From Curvibacter lanceolatus ATCC 14669 (GTDB lineage: Bacteria; Pseudomonadota; Gammaproteobacteria; Burkholderiales; Burkholderiaceae_C), in the NCBI RefSeq assembly GCF_000381265.1, contig NZ_KB906257.1, positions 186,001 to 250,000 of the forward strand: DNA of 64,000 nt, read 5' to 3'. Within the stretch, counting starts at the first letter, position 1. Every line of letters starts with the position of its first letter. Positions 23,259 to 32,215 of the stretch are shown in pieces. The position numbers and the translations under genes were made by a program. The notes beneath the pieces are model-generated. The model was not told the DNA's origin. It worked only from the letters and a program-made list of their open reading frames with translations, and did not search any database.

Positions 23259-23455
23259 GGCAGGGTCGGATCAGCAGCTATCGGGTGGACAGTGCACGCA
23301 GGGGAGGCGCCAGGCCCCTTGTGGGGGTCACGGCATCAAGCCGCCTATTGTCGCCGGAATGCGTGTAAAACTCAGTAGAAACCCTAGCATTTGCCGTGCC
23401 TGAACCCGGGCCCTGCTCTGGTGCATGATGGCTCGCCCGACCTGAAGCCCCTGCC

Positions 23456-24037
23456 ATGCCTGCTGCACCCGATTCCCTGCTCGACCCTGCCCGCCTGGTG
23501 GCGCTGGCCCTCGCCAACCCGGTCAATGCCGAGCTGATGCGCCGCCTGCCGGCCCTTGACCTGCCCCAGGGCCACCTCACGGCGGGCTGCCTGTTCCAGG
23601 CCGTGTGGAATGCGCAAAGCGGCCTCGCACCGGGATGGGGCGTGAAGGATTACGACGTGTTCTATTTCGACAGCGACCTGTCCTGGCAGGCCGAAGACGC
23701 CGTGATCCAGCGTGTGCAGGCCGTGGTGGCCGACCTGGGCGTGACGGTGGAGGTGCGCAACCAGGCCCGGGTGCACCTGTGGTACCCGCAACGCTTCGGG
23801 CTGAGCTACCCGCGCCTGCGCGATTGCCGCGAGGGCATCGACCGCTACCTGATCGCCTGCACCTGCGTGGGGCTGAGCCTTGCTGACGGCGAACTGTATG
23901 CCCCCGACGGCCTGCACGACCTGGCGGCCGGGCGCCTGCGCCTCAACCCGCGCTGGGCTCAGCCGGCCCTGTTTGCCGCCAAGGCGGCCAGCTACCAGGC
24001 GCGCTGGCCGTGGCTGACCGTGCTGCCACCGGCCTGA
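23456..24037 (+). CDS. Nucleotidyltransferase-like protein (NTP_transf_6/COG3575)
   Basis: A 193-residue protein of the uncharacterised NTP_transf_6 (DUF925) family. The core is AGCLFQAVWNAQSG, then the acidic pair in KDYDVFYFDSDLSWQAED (the presumed metal-binding D-x-D), then VEVRNQARVHLWYP and IDRYLIACTCVGL. The fold is related to the nucleotidyltransferase superfamily; the substrate is unknown. It is a single gene flanked by the YitT gene (divergent) and the PhoU-like gene (same strand, 121 bases downstream). Confidence 0.85.
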   Translation: MPAAPDSLLDPARLVALALANPVNAELMRRLPALDLPQGHLTAGCLFQAVWNAQSGLAPGWGVKDYDVFYFDSDLSWQAEDAVIQRVQAVVADLGVTVEVRNQARVHLWYPQRFGLSYPRLRDCREGIDRYLIACTCVGLSLADGELYAPDGLHDLAAGRLRLNPRWAQPALFAAKAASYQARWPWLTVLPPA

Positions 24038-24158
24038 TCCTGCGGCCGTCTTGATCTGACGCAAGTCTGGCGCGGGCCGGTTTCATGGATCCGTCATGTG
24101 CGCTGCCCAGACTGGGCCGATCGGCAGGGATCGGCCTGAGCCGGGATCAAGGAAACGC

Positions 24159-26117
24159 ATGGACAAGACATTGGCAGTGGCATCGTTGGGGCAGCAGCGT
24201 CTGTTGCTGCCGGTGTGGGTCAAGGCAGCACTGGCGGCCAACGACCGGCTCAAGTTCTACCTCTCGACCCTGCAGGCGGCCAGCCAGCACGCCGAGCACC
24301 CGCGTGAGCCGGCGCTGGACCTGAGCCGCGAGCTGGCGGCGGCCGGCCTGGGCAGCGAGACCTGGCTGCTCGACCTGCCCGGCGGGGCCAGCCGGGTGGA
24401 CGGGCAGTTGATGCTGCCCGAGCTGGAGCGCCTGCGCGACGCCCTGCGCGAAGACCTGGGCCTGATGGCGCGACCGGTGCTGGCCCTGGCCGACCCGGCG
24501 CAGCCCGTGCAGCCCGCGCGCATACAGCACTGGCTCGACACCCTGGCCGCCTTGCAGGGCGTGCGCCTGGACGCGATGCAGCTGCGCAGCCTCACCCACG
24601 GCCAGCGCCAGGGCGGGCCCGGCGACGACAGCCTGCACCTGCTGGTGATGGACCTGCACAAGGCCATCAACCAGCTGGTGCCCCAGGTGGCCAGCGAGCT
24701 GATTGCCGGCGCCCATGTGTGGCAACTGGACGAGGCCGACCGCCCCCTGGTGCAGGCCTTCATGCGCGGCCTGCGCCGCACGGCCCCGCTCAAGTTCGAT
24801 CACCCGGGCCTGGAGACGGCGGCCACCCGCGACGGCGCCCACCTGCTGCTGCAGAACGACATCGGCACCAACGATGCCCATGTGCTGGTGATCCAGGTGC
24901 AGGAGCTGACGATCACGCTCACCTACTCCGACCTGCACCTGCGCCGCTTCAGCTTCTTCCAGGCCCTGCTGGCGCCGCTGGGGGCCAACTGGTCGGTGGT
25001 GGAAAGCCGCACCGAGGCCCAGCTCAACCAGGGCCAGGCCTACACCGTGGGCACCGCCACCTTTGCCTGCGCCGACCTGGCCCACCTGCAAGCCACGCTG
25101 GAGGGCCTGGGCGCCCGCATCGTGTTCCTGATCGACTGGAACCGGGCGCGCAAGCGGCTGTTGAATTTCGTCAGCAAGCCGGCGGCAGAGCTGCTGCTGC
25201 GCGCCGCTGCCGAGCAGGAGCTGGGTCACATGGCCTGGCTGCGGGCCGGTGGCGAGCGCCTGATTTTTGGTGCCATGCAGACGGTGGGCGAGGGCGCCTT
25301 CCGCCTGGGCGACCGGCTTGACGAGGTGCTGGGCCCGGATCAGGCCAGCGCCTTTTTGCTCGACGTGATGCGCCTGGCCACCGAGGCCTTGCTGCACGGC
25401 CAAAGCCCCTCGCTGGTGGCCGACGAGGCCCGCTTGCTGCTGGCGCGCCAGATGCAGCGCCGCAGCGCCGGCTTCGACCTGCTCGACGAGCACGCCGCCT
25501 ATTGCCAGACCCTGGCCCAGGCGGTCAGCGATGCCCTGGGCCACGGCCGCGACGGGCTGCAAGCGCAGGCGGCCGAACTGGCGGCCCGGGCCAAGACCTG
25601 GGAGCGCCAGGCCGACCAACTGGTGATGCAGGCGCGCGAGCAGGCCGAACGCCAGCCGCGCTGGCAGGCGGTGTCGCGCCTGCTGGTGCTGAGCGACGAC
25701 GTGGCCGATGCCCTCGAAGAAGCGGCCTTTCTCATCAGCCTGATGGCCGACCACCACCAGAAGGGCTGGAACCGCGAGGTGCGCCAGGCCTTGTCGGCCC
25801 TGGCCCAGGTGGTGCAGCAGGCCACGCAGGACCACGTGAAGGCCCTGGCCATCGCCCGCAACCTGGGCAGCGACAGCGAGCGCCAGGACCAGGACGAGTT
25901 CCTGACCGCCTCCTGGGCCGTGCTGCACGCCGAGCGCCGCTGCGACGATCTGCTGCGCCAGGCGCGCCGAGTGCTGCTGGCCGAGCTGCAGGACGCCGCC
26001 TCGCTGATGCTGGCCAACGACCTGGCCCAGACCCTGGAGCTGGCCTCCGACCGCCTGTTGGCCGCCGGCTATGGCTTGCGCGAGCTGGCCTTCAACCAGT
26101 CCGGGGTGCAGGCATGA
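24159..26117 (+). CDS. Large uncharacterised protein with PhoU-like C-terminal helices
   Basis: A 652-residue soluble protein with ATG 24159 behind AGGAA. The first ~200 residues are of unknown type. A middle section (about 230-420) contains HLLLQNDIGTNDAHVLVI and VFLIDWNRARKRLLNF. The C-terminal ~200 residues are long amphipathic helices with repeated acidic/Arg patterns (LLVLSDDVADALEEAAFLI; LSALAQVVQQATQDHV) resembling PhoU/DUF47 metal-binding bundles. It overlaps the next gene by ATGA, so the two are made together. Because the partner is a PPDK-like phosphotransfer protein, a joint role is likely, but I cannot name it. Confidence 0.65.
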   Translation: MDKTLAVASLGQQRLLLPVWVKAALAANDRLKFYLSTLQAASQHAEHPREPALDLSRELAAAGLGSETWLLDLPGGASRVDGQLMLPELERLRDALREDLGLMARPVLALADPAQPVQPARIQHWLDTLAALQGVRLDAMQLRSLTHGQRQGGPGDDSLHLLVMDLHKAINQLVPQVASELIAGAHVWQLDEADRPLVQAFMRGLRRTAPLKFDHPGLETAATRDGAHLLLQNDIGTNDAHVLVIQVQELTITLTYSDLHLRRFSFFQALLAPLGANWSVVESRTEAQLNQGQAYTVGTATFACADLAHLQATLEGLGARIVFLIDWNRARKRLLNFVSKPAAELLLRAAAEQELGHMAWLRAGGERLIFGAMQTVGEGAFRLGDRLDEVLGPDQASAFLLDVMRLATEALLHGQSPSLVADEARLLLARQMQRRSAGFDLLDEHAAYCQTLAQAVSDALGHGRDGLQAQAAELAARAKTWERQADQLVMQAREQAERQPRWQAVSRLLVLSDDVADALEEAAFLISLMADHHQKGWNREVRQALSALAQVVQQATQDHVKALAIARNLGSDSERQDQDEFLTASWAVLHAERRCDDLLRQARRVLLAELQDAASLMLANDLAQTLELASDRLLAAGYGLRELAFNQSGVQA

Positions 26118-27733
26118 GCGCGGATGACGAGCTGTTCCTGATCGGCTGCGGCGGGCCTGCCCCGAGCCCAGCGCCCAGTGCCGAGCGCATGGGCTTCAAG
26201 GCCTGGAACCTGGCCCGCATGGCCGCGCTCGGCCTGCCCGTGCCACCGGCCTTTGTGCTGGGCACGGCCTGGTGCGCCGACCCCGAGCGGCGCCGCCGCG
26301 CCAGCCTGCCCGCCACCTGGGAGCCCGGCCTGAGGGCCCTGCAGGCCGGCCTGGCCAGCCCGCTGCAATTTGGCGATGCGCGGGGCCCGCTGCTGCTGTC
26401 GGTGCGCTCCGGGGCGCCGGTGTCCATGCCCGGCATGATGGAGACCCTGCTCAACATCGGCCTGTGCGATGCCACCGTGCCCGGCCTGCTGCGCCTGACC
26501 GGCCAACCCCGCCTGGTGTGGGATGCCTACCGCCGCCTGGTGGCCAGCTATGGCGAGGTGGTGGCGGGGCTGGATGCCGCGCTGTTCGAGGCCCCGGCTG
26601 CAGGCCTGGGGGCCCAACGCGATGAGCGCGACCTGGACTTTGCCGAGCTGCGCGAGCTGACCCGGCAGCACCTGAAGGCCTTTGCCCAGGCCGCGGGCCG
26701 CCCTTTCCCGCAAGACCCGCGCCAGCAACTGGCCGAGGCGATCGGCGCCGTGCTGGCCTCGTGGCAGGCGCCCAAGGCGGTCGAATACCGGCGCCTGCAC
26801 CGCTTGCCCGACACCTTGGGCACGGCGGTCACGGTGCAGACCATGGTGTTCGGCAATGCCGGGGGGCGCTCGGGGGCGGGGGTGGGCTTCACCCGCGACC
26901 CGTCCAGTGGCGAGCCTGAGCCCTGGGTGGATTTTCTGTTCAACGCCCAGGGCGAAGACGTGGTCTCGGGCCGGCGCAGCGCACAGGGCCATGAGGCCCT
27001 GGCCAACGTGCTGCCCGATTGTTGGGCGCAGCTGGTGCAGGCCACCCACACGCTGGAGCAGCAGCTCGGCGACATGCAGGATTTCGAGTTCACCGTGCAG
27101 GAGGGCACCCTCTACCTGTTGCAGACCCGCAGCGGCAAGCGCTCGGCCTACGCCACCGCCCGCATCGCGCTGGACATGCTCGACCAGGGGCTGATCAGTG
27201 CCGAGGAGGCGCTGCGGCGCACCGCCGGCCTGGGCCCCGAGCAGCTGAGCCAGCGCCGGGTGCTGGCCGCCGATGGCCAGGCCCTGGCGCCCGCGGCGCT
27301 GGCCGCCAGCGCCAGCCCGGGCGTGGTCAGCGGCGCGCTGGCGCTGGACGAAGCCGCCGCGCGCAGCCTGGTGGCGCAAGGCCGGCCGGTGGTGCTGGTG
27401 CGGCGTGACGCCGAGACCAGCGACATCGCCACCCTGGAGCTGGCCGGGGGCCTGCTGACCCAGCGCGGCGCCCGCACCTCGCACGCCGCCGTGGTGGCGC
27501 GCCAGATGGGCAAGGTGTGCCTGGTGGGGTGTGAGACGCTGCAGATCGACCTGGCGGCGCGCCGCATCCAGCTGGGGCCCTTGACCCTGCACGAGGGCGA
27601 CACCTTGTCGCTGGATGGCCACCAGGGCCAGGTCTACGCGGGTGCGGTGCAGACCCGCGACGAGTTGCCGCAAGCCCTGCTGCAGCGGCTGGACACCCTG
27701 CGGGGGGCTGGCAAACCGGGCGCGGGCGGCTAG
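26114..27733 (+). CDS. PPDK-like PEP/pyruvate-binding protein lacking the PEP domain
   Basis: A 539-residue protein with the N-terminal ATP-grasp half of pyruvate phosphate dikinase (GFKAWNLARMAALGLPVPP; SVRSGAPVSMPGMMETLL; GVGFTRDPSSGE; LLQTRSGKRSAYATARIA) and the swivelling phosphohistidine domain with His457 in RTSHAAVVARQ. The protein ends about 80 residues later, whereas true PPDK (about 870) has a C-terminal TIM barrel that binds PEP/pyruvate. It can thus be expected to autophosphorylate but not to make PEP alone. The tight ATGA coupling to the PhoU-like gene suggests that protein is its partner (inference). Confidence 0.82.
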   Translation: MSADDELFLIGCGGPAPSPAPSAERMGFKAWNLARMAALGLPVPPAFVLGTAWCADPERRRRASLPATWEPGLRALQAGLASPLQFGDARGPLLLSVRSGAPVSMPGMMETLLNIGLCDATVPGLLRLTGQPRLVWDAYRRLVASYGEVVAGLDAALFEAPAAGLGAQRDERDLDFAELRELTRQHLKAFAQAAGRPFPQDPRQQLAEAIGAVLASWQAPKAVEYRRLHRLPDTLGTAVTVQTMVFGNAGGRSGAGVGFTRDPSSGEPEPWVDFLFNAQGEDVVSGRRSAQGHEALANVLPDCWAQLVQATHTLEQQLGDMQDFEFTVQEGTLYLLQTRSGKRSAYATARIALDMLDQGLISAEEALRRTAGLGPEQLSQRRVLAADGQALAPAALAASASPGVVSGALALDEAAARSLVAQGRPVVLVRRDAETSDIATLELAGGLLTQRGARTSHAAVVARQMGKVCLVGCETLQIDLAARRIQLGPLTLHEGDTLSLDGHQGQVYAGAVQTRDELPQALLQRLDTLRGAGKPGAGG

Positions 27734-27779
27734 TATTCGGGCTGGGCTGCCGCACTCGGCCTGTGACCCGATTCCCACC

Positions 27780-28298
27780 ATGACCCTTCGCCACCCTCGA
27801 CTTCCGCGTGCCTGCGGGGTTTTTGTTCTTGCGCTGCCCTGGCTTTGGCTGGCCGGCTGCTCCAGCGCCCCGCCACGCCAGGCCGCCGAGCCGCTGTCTG
27901 CGGTGGCGGTGCCGGCCGCCTTGTCCGAAGAGCAGAGCCAGGCGGTCACCGTGTACGCGCTGGGCCTGGTGGGCACCCCGTACCGCTATGGCGGCAACAC
28001 ACCGGATTCGGGTTTTGACTGCAGCGGCCTGATCCGCCATGTCTATGGCCGGCAGGCCGGCCTGCCGGCGCCGCGCACGGTGGCGCAGCTTCAGGGCTGG
28101 GGCCATGCGGTGCCGATCGAGGCCTTGCGCACCGGCGATCTGGTGTTGTTCTCGAAGGGTGGGGCACCCTCGCATGCGGGCATCTATGTGGGCGAGGGGC
28201 GTTTTGTGCATGCCCCCTCCACCGGCGGGCAGGTGCGGCTGGACCGCCTCAAATCGGGCTATTGGGCGCAGCAGCAGGTGGCGATCCGCCGGCCCTGA
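27780..28298 (+). CDS. NlpC/P60 (C40) endopeptidase lipoprotein
   Basis: A 172-residue lipoprotein. The signal ends in a lipobox WLAGC with Cys27. The NlpC/P60 domain has the catalytic cysteine in FDCSGLI (Cys81), a histidine in SHAGIYV (His132) and a third polar residue in FVHAPS (His144), the Spr/YafL layout. Such enzymes cut D-Glu-diaminopimelate bonds in peptidoglycan stems. The entry motif GTPYRYGGNTPDSG precedes the cysteine as expected. It starts at ATG 27780, 46 bases after the PPDK-like gene. Confidence 0.93.
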   Translation: MTLRHPRLPRACGVFVLALPWLWLAGCSSAPPRQAAEPLSAVAVPAALSEEQSQAVTVYALGLVGTPYRYGGNTPDSGFDCSGLIRHVYGRQAGLPAPRTVAQLQGWGHAVPIEALRTGDLVLFSKGGAPSHAGIYVGEGRFVHAPSTGGQVRLDRLKSGYWAQQQVAIRRP

Positions 28299-28322
28299 GC
28301 CCGAGTCGGAAGCACCCAGGCC

Positions 28323-28736
28323 TCAGATCGACGCCGACCAGCGGTCGTTCCAGTCGCGGTTGGCCTCGATCTGGCGCCGGTCGCGCTTGGTGGGGCGGCC
28401 TTCCTGCAGGCTGGCGGCGGGCTCGGGGGCCAGGCGGCGCTGCTCTTGCGCCTGTTCGCGCGTGGCGATGCTTTCGGGGGTTTCCTGGTACAGCTGTTGG
28501 GCCACCGGGGCCGGGCCGCGCTGCGCACTGAGGCCCAGCACCACCACCGTGCGGTGGATGGGGCCCTGGCGCAATTCCACGGTGTCGCCGCAGCGCAGCT
28601 CGCGCGAGGGTTTGGCGCTGGCGCCGTTCACCGAGACCCGGCCTTTGCCGATCTCTTCCACCGCCAGGCTGCGGGTCTTGTAGAAGCGGGCGGACCAAAG
28701 CCATTTGTCCAGCCGCAGGGAGGCAAGTTCGCTCAT
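28323..28736 (-). CDS. hslR: Hsp15-like S4-domain RNA-binding protein
   Basis: A 137-residue protein whose N-terminal S4 domain reads LRLDKWLWSARFYKTRSLA, VEEIGKGRVSVNGASAKPS, and RCGDTVELR, the hallmark of heat-shock protein 15. The C-terminus is basic/charged (GRPTKRDRRQIEAN). Hsp15 rescues stalled 50S subunits carrying nascent chains. It overlaps the histidine kinase start by 4 bases (28733-28736), so it is coupled to the two-component operon on the same strand; that linkage may be incidental. Confidence 0.9.
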   Translation of the reverse strand: MSELASLRLDKWLWSARFYKTRSLAVEEIGKGRVSVNGASAKPSRELRCGDTVELRQGPIHRTVVVLGLSAQRGPAPVAQQLYQETPESIATREQAQEQRRLAPEPAASLQEGRPTKRDRRQIEANRDWNDRWSASI

Positions 28737-30202
28737 GGCGTGATTTTGCCCTGATCTGATTCACCCCTGGGGCCGGCGGCTGGGGCCAGCGGCAGGCGCA
28801 CGCAGGCGTCCAGGCCGCCCGCATGGTCACCCATCTCGGGATCTTGGCGGTTGATCAGGGCGATGCGCCCGCCCAGGGCGCGCACGATCTCCTGGCAGAT
28901 GGTCAGGCCCAGGCCCGAGCTGCCCGGCACATCCCCGGTCCAGAAGGGCTGGAACAGGCGCTCGCGCTGGGTGCTGGCGATGCCGGGGCCCTGGTCGCTC
29001 ACGGTCAGCACGGCCTGGTCGTCCTCCACCTGCAGGGTGATCTGCAGGCGGCCGCCGGCCGGGCTGTGCCGGATGGCGTTGTGCAGCAGGTTGCGCACCA
29101 GCTCGCGCAGCATCCAGGCGTGGGCGAGCACGGTCATCGGCTGGTCTTGCAATTCGAAATCCAGGTTGCGCTCGGCCACCAGGGGCGACAGGTCCAGCGC
29201 CACCTCGCGCACCACCTCGGCCAGGTCCAGCGGCAGGGTGTCGGTCTGCTGGCGCAGTTGTTCCACCTTGGCCAGGGCCAGCATCTGGTTGGCCAGCTGG
29301 GTGGCGCGCTCCACGGTGGCGTTGATCTCCAGCAGAGCGGTCTGCGGGTCGACGTCACCGCGCAGGGCCGATTGCACCTGCACCTTGAGCACCGCCAGCG
29401 GGGTGCGCAGCTGGTGCGAGGTGTCGCGCACAAAGCGCTTCTGGTGGTCCAGCAGGTTCTGCAGCCGCCCCATGAGCTGGTTGGTGGCGTCGATCAGGGG
29501 CAGCAGTTCGCGCGGCGCGTCGGGCGCGCTGATGCGGGTCAGCTCGCCCTCGGGGCGTTGCTGCAGCTCGGCGCTGATGCGGCGCACCGGGCGGGTGGCG
29601 CGCTGCACCACGGCGATGACGATCACGATGACCATGGCCACCAGCACGCCCTGGCGCAGCAGCGAGGCGATCATGATGTCGCCCACCAGGGTCTGGCGCA
29701 GGCCCAGGGTCTCGGCCACCTGCACCATGGCCATGCCCCGGCCGTGCTCGCTCACCACGGGCTGCAGCAGCACGGCCACCCGCACCGGGTCGCCCCGGTA
29801 GAAGTCGTCGTAGAAATGCACCAGCGCCGAGTAGGGGCTGGGCGGCAGGCCTTTGCCAGGCCAGGGTGGCAGGGCCTCGAAGCCGCTGACCCATTCGCCG
29901 TTCATGTCTGACACCCGGTAATACATGCGACTGCGCAGATCGGTCTCGAAGGCCTCCAGCGCCGCGTGCGGCACGCTCGCCTGCAGCCGGGCCTGGGCGT
30001 CGTAGCCCTCCACGGTGAGCAGCTCACCGATGGACTTGGCCGAGGCCAGCAGGGTGCGGTCGTAGGCGGTCTGCACAGCGTCCCGGGTGTCGAAGTAGAG
30101 GCTGAGGCTGTTGAGTAGCACGTACACCCCGATGGGCAGCAGCAGGCCCAACAGCAGGTACCGACGCAGCGACAGGCGCAGGGCAGGGCGTGACGGGCTC
30201 AT
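28733..30202 (-). CDS. Sensor histidine kinase, TctE-like
   Basis: A 489-residue sensor kinase. It has two membrane helices (about 13-32 and 185-205) around a periplasmic sensor domain, a HAMP-like stretch (RATRPVRRISAELQQR), the dimerisation/phosphoacceptor box FVRDTSHQLRTPLAVLK with His263, an N box (LVRNLLHNAIRHSP), and G boxes (VSDQGPGIA; SSGLGLTICQEI). The sensor domain and DTSHQLRTPL box resemble TctE, which senses tricarboxylates. It overlaps the response regulator by 4 bases. Because a porin and TctC-like gene follow divergently, carboxylate uptake control is the best guess. Confidence 0.9.
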   Translation of the reverse strand: MSPSRPALRLSLRRYLLLGLLLPIGVYVLLNSLSLYFDTRDAVQTAYDRTLLASAKSIGELLTVEGYDAQARLQASVPHAALEAFETDLRSRMYYRVSDMNGEWVSGFEALPPWPGKGLPPSPYSALVHFYDDFYRGDPVRVAVLLQPVVSEHGRGMAMVQVAETLGLRQTLVGDIMIASLLRQGVLVAMVIVIVIAVVQRATRPVRRISAELQQRPEGELTRISAPDAPRELLPLIDATNQLMGRLQNLLDHQKRFVRDTSHQLRTPLAVLKVQVQSALRGDVDPQTALLEINATVERATQLANQMLALAKVEQLRQQTDTLPLDLAEVVREVALDLSPLVAERNLDFELQDQPMTVLAHAWMLRELVRNLLHNAIRHSPAGGRLQITLQVEDDQAVLTVSDQGPGIASTQRERLFQPFWTGDVPGSSGLGLTICQEIVRALGGRIALINRQDPEMGDHAGGLDACVRLPLAPAAGPRGESDQGKITP

Positions 30203-30879
30203 GGGGCGGCCTTCAGCAGGTAGCCCAGGCCGCGCAAGGTCATCAGGCTGACCTGGGCCTGGCTGAGCTTTTTGCGCAGCCGGTACACCACCACCTCGAT
30301 GGCCTCGAGTTGCACCGAGTCGTCGCCCGGAAACACCAGCGCGAACAGCCGCTCCTTGCTGACCGCGTGGCCGGGCCGGCTCATCAGGGCCTGCAGCAGC
30401 GTGAGTTCACGCGGGGTCAGGTCCAGCACCTCGTCGCCCAGGTAGAAGGCGCCGTTCTCCTTGTCGAACTCCAGGTCGCCCAGGCGCTGGCGGCTGGGGG
30501 GCGCGCTGGTGTCGGCCGGTTGCAGGCGGCGGTACAGGGCGCGCAGCCGGGCCTCGAGCTCGTCCAGGTCGAAAGGCTTGGCCAGGTAGTCGTCGGCCCC
30601 GCTGTTGAGGCCGATCACGCGGTCGCCCACCGTGCCGCGGGCGGTCAGGATCAGCACCGGGGTGCGCAGCCCGGAGCGGCGCGCGCGCTCCAGCACATGC
30701 AGGCCGTCCAGGCCGGGCAGGCTCAGGTCCAGCACCACCACATCGGGCTGGCGTTGCAGCCACATCTCCAGCGCGGCCGCGCCGTCGGCGCAGATGCTGA
30801 CCTCGATGCCATGCCGGGACAGCGCGCGCTGCAAGGCGGTCTGCATGGAGCGGTCGTCTTCGATCAGCAGGAGTTGCAT
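30199..30879 (-). CDS. OmpR-family response regulator, TctD-like
   Basis: A 226-residue response regulator. The receiver domain has the acidic pair in LLLIEDDRS, the phosphoacceptor Asp51 (VVVLDLSLPG), the Thr in LILTARG and the Lys in YLAKPFDLDE. The C-terminal winged helix is of OmpR type (LTPRELTLLQALMSRPGH; EVVVYRLRKKL; LRGLGYLL). I start at ATG 30879 because the receiver begins there; an in-frame start 7 codons upstream adds an unlikely tail. It is divergent from the porin at 31034 and overlaps the kinase, as in TctDE operons. Confidence 0.92.
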   Translation of the reverse strand: MQLLLIEDDRSMQTALQRALSRHGIEVSICADGAAALEMWLQRQPDVVVLDLSLPGLDGLHVLERARRSGLRTPVLILTARGTVGDRVIGLNSGADDYLAKPFDLDELEARLRALYRRLQPADTSAPPSRQRLGDLEFDKENGAFYLGDEVLDLTPRELTLLQALMSRPGHAVSKERLFALVFPGDDSVQLEAIEVVVYRLRKKLSQAQVSLMTLRGLGYLLKAAP

Positions 30880-31033
30880 GTGGGCACCGGTGGAGGGCAA
30901 GCCAGGTTGCCCTGGTTCGGGCGCAGATCATAAACAGAGGAGGAGCAGGGCTTGGACAGCCGATTGACAGGTCCGATTTCTACGATCGCGCGGCAGTCCT
31001 CCAAGACGCATTGCCCCATAGGAGACATTTGAA

Positions 31034-32095
31034 ATGAAAAAGACATCCCTGGCCCTGGCGGCCGCCGGCCTGTTGGCCACCACCGGCGTCAGCGCCCAAT
31101 CGGTCGAGATTTTCGGCCTGCTGGACTCTGGCTACCTGCGCGTGAACAGCGATGGCAATGGCTCCATCAGCAAGGCCAACACCGACGGCAACCTGTCCAG
31201 CCGCCTCGGCTTTCGCGGCACCGAAGACCTCGGTGGCGGTCTGAAGGCCGGCTTCTGGCTCGAAGCCGGTCTCAACCCCACCGACGGCTCGGCCGGCACC
31301 ACCAGCACCACCAACCAGCCGGGTGGTTCGGCTGGCAGCGGCGGCCTGGTGTTCGGTCGCCGCTCCACCGTCAGCCTGAGCAACCAATTGGGTGAGCTGC
31401 GCCTGGGCCGCGACTACACGCCCGGCTTCTGGAACCTGTCCGCTTTCAGCCCCTTCGGCACCAACGGCATCGGCTCCACCGGCTTCCTGTTCTACCCCGT
31501 GCCCAGCGCGGCCCGCATCACGCATGTGCGCGCCTCCAACTCGGTGGGTTACTTCCTGCCCAAGCTGGGCGGCTTCTACGGCCAGGCCATGGTGGCTTTT
31601 GGCAACAACCCCTCCACCGCCGGCGCCAAGAGCGACGACGGCAATGTGACCGGCCTGCGCCTGGGCTATGAGCAGGGGCCGTTCAACATCGCCGTGGCCA
31701 CCACACGCACCCAGAACGTGGCCATCGGCAACTACAAACAGAACAACCTGGGCGCCAGCTACGATTTCGGCCCGGTCAAGGCCATGGCGCTGTGGGGTGA
31801 GAACGTGACCGCCACCACCAAGACCAGCACCAAGCTGATCGGTGCCCATGTGCCGGTGGGCGCCGGCCAGATCCGCGTCGCCTACTCGACCCTGAGCGCC
31901 AAGGGCGTGGCCAACGACGCCAACCACCTGGCCCTGGGCTATGTGCACAACCTGTCCAAGCGCACGGCGGTGTACGGCCACTACGCCCGCATCAGCAACA
32001 AGAACAACGGCACGGCCTTTGATCTGGGCCAGGGTGTGATGCGCGCCGGCGGCAGCAGCACGGGCTACGAGTTCGGTATCCGACACACCTTCTGA
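31034..32095 (+). CDS. Outer-membrane porin (Gram-negative porin)
   Basis: A 353-residue trimeric porin. The signal peptide MKKTSLALAAAGLLATTGVSA precedes mature QSVEIFGLLDSG. Family signatures are RLGFRGTEDLGGGLKAGFW, RSTVSLSNQLGELRLGRDY, and the C-terminal FGIRHTF ending in Phe. GGAG lies 10 bases before the ATG. It is divergent from the TctD-like regulator and upstream of a TctC-like binding protein, so it probably admits that carboxylate across the outer membrane (inference). It differs clearly from the porin at 8478. Confidence 0.94.
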   Translation: MKKTSLALAAAGLLATTGVSAQSVEIFGLLDSGYLRVNSDGNGSISKANTDGNLSSRLGFRGTEDLGGGLKAGFWLEAGLNPTDGSAGTTSTTNQPGGSAGSGGLVFGRRSTVSLSNQLGELRLGRDYTPGFWNLSAFSPFGTNGIGSTGFLFYPVPSAARITHVRASNSVGYFLPKLGGFYGQAMVAFGNNPSTAGAKSDDGNVTGLRLGYEQGPFNIAVATTRTQNVAIGNYKQNNLGASYDFGPVKAMALWGENVTATTKTSTKLIGAHVPVGAGQIRVAYSTLSAKGVANDANHLALGYVHNLSKRTAVYGHYARISNKNNGTAFDLGQGVMRAGGSSTGYEFGIRHTF

Positions 32096-32104
32096 TCGAC
32101 CTGG

Positions 32105-32137
32105 CTCCCTCCCGGCGCGGCCTGGGGGGAGTCGTTT
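32105..32137 (+). terminator. Possible terminator after the porin
   Basis: CTCCCTCC (32105-32112) pairs with GGGGGGAG (32124-32131) with one G-T wobble, an 11-base loop and a short T-containing tail (TCGTTT). The weak T run makes this a moderate call. Confidence 0.42.
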
Positions 32138-32215
32138 CCCGTTCGAGGCGGGGCACAATGGTCACCGGCGAGCTGCCGGGACCATCGGCCCTGCCATGAC
32201 TGAACGGGAAACCTC

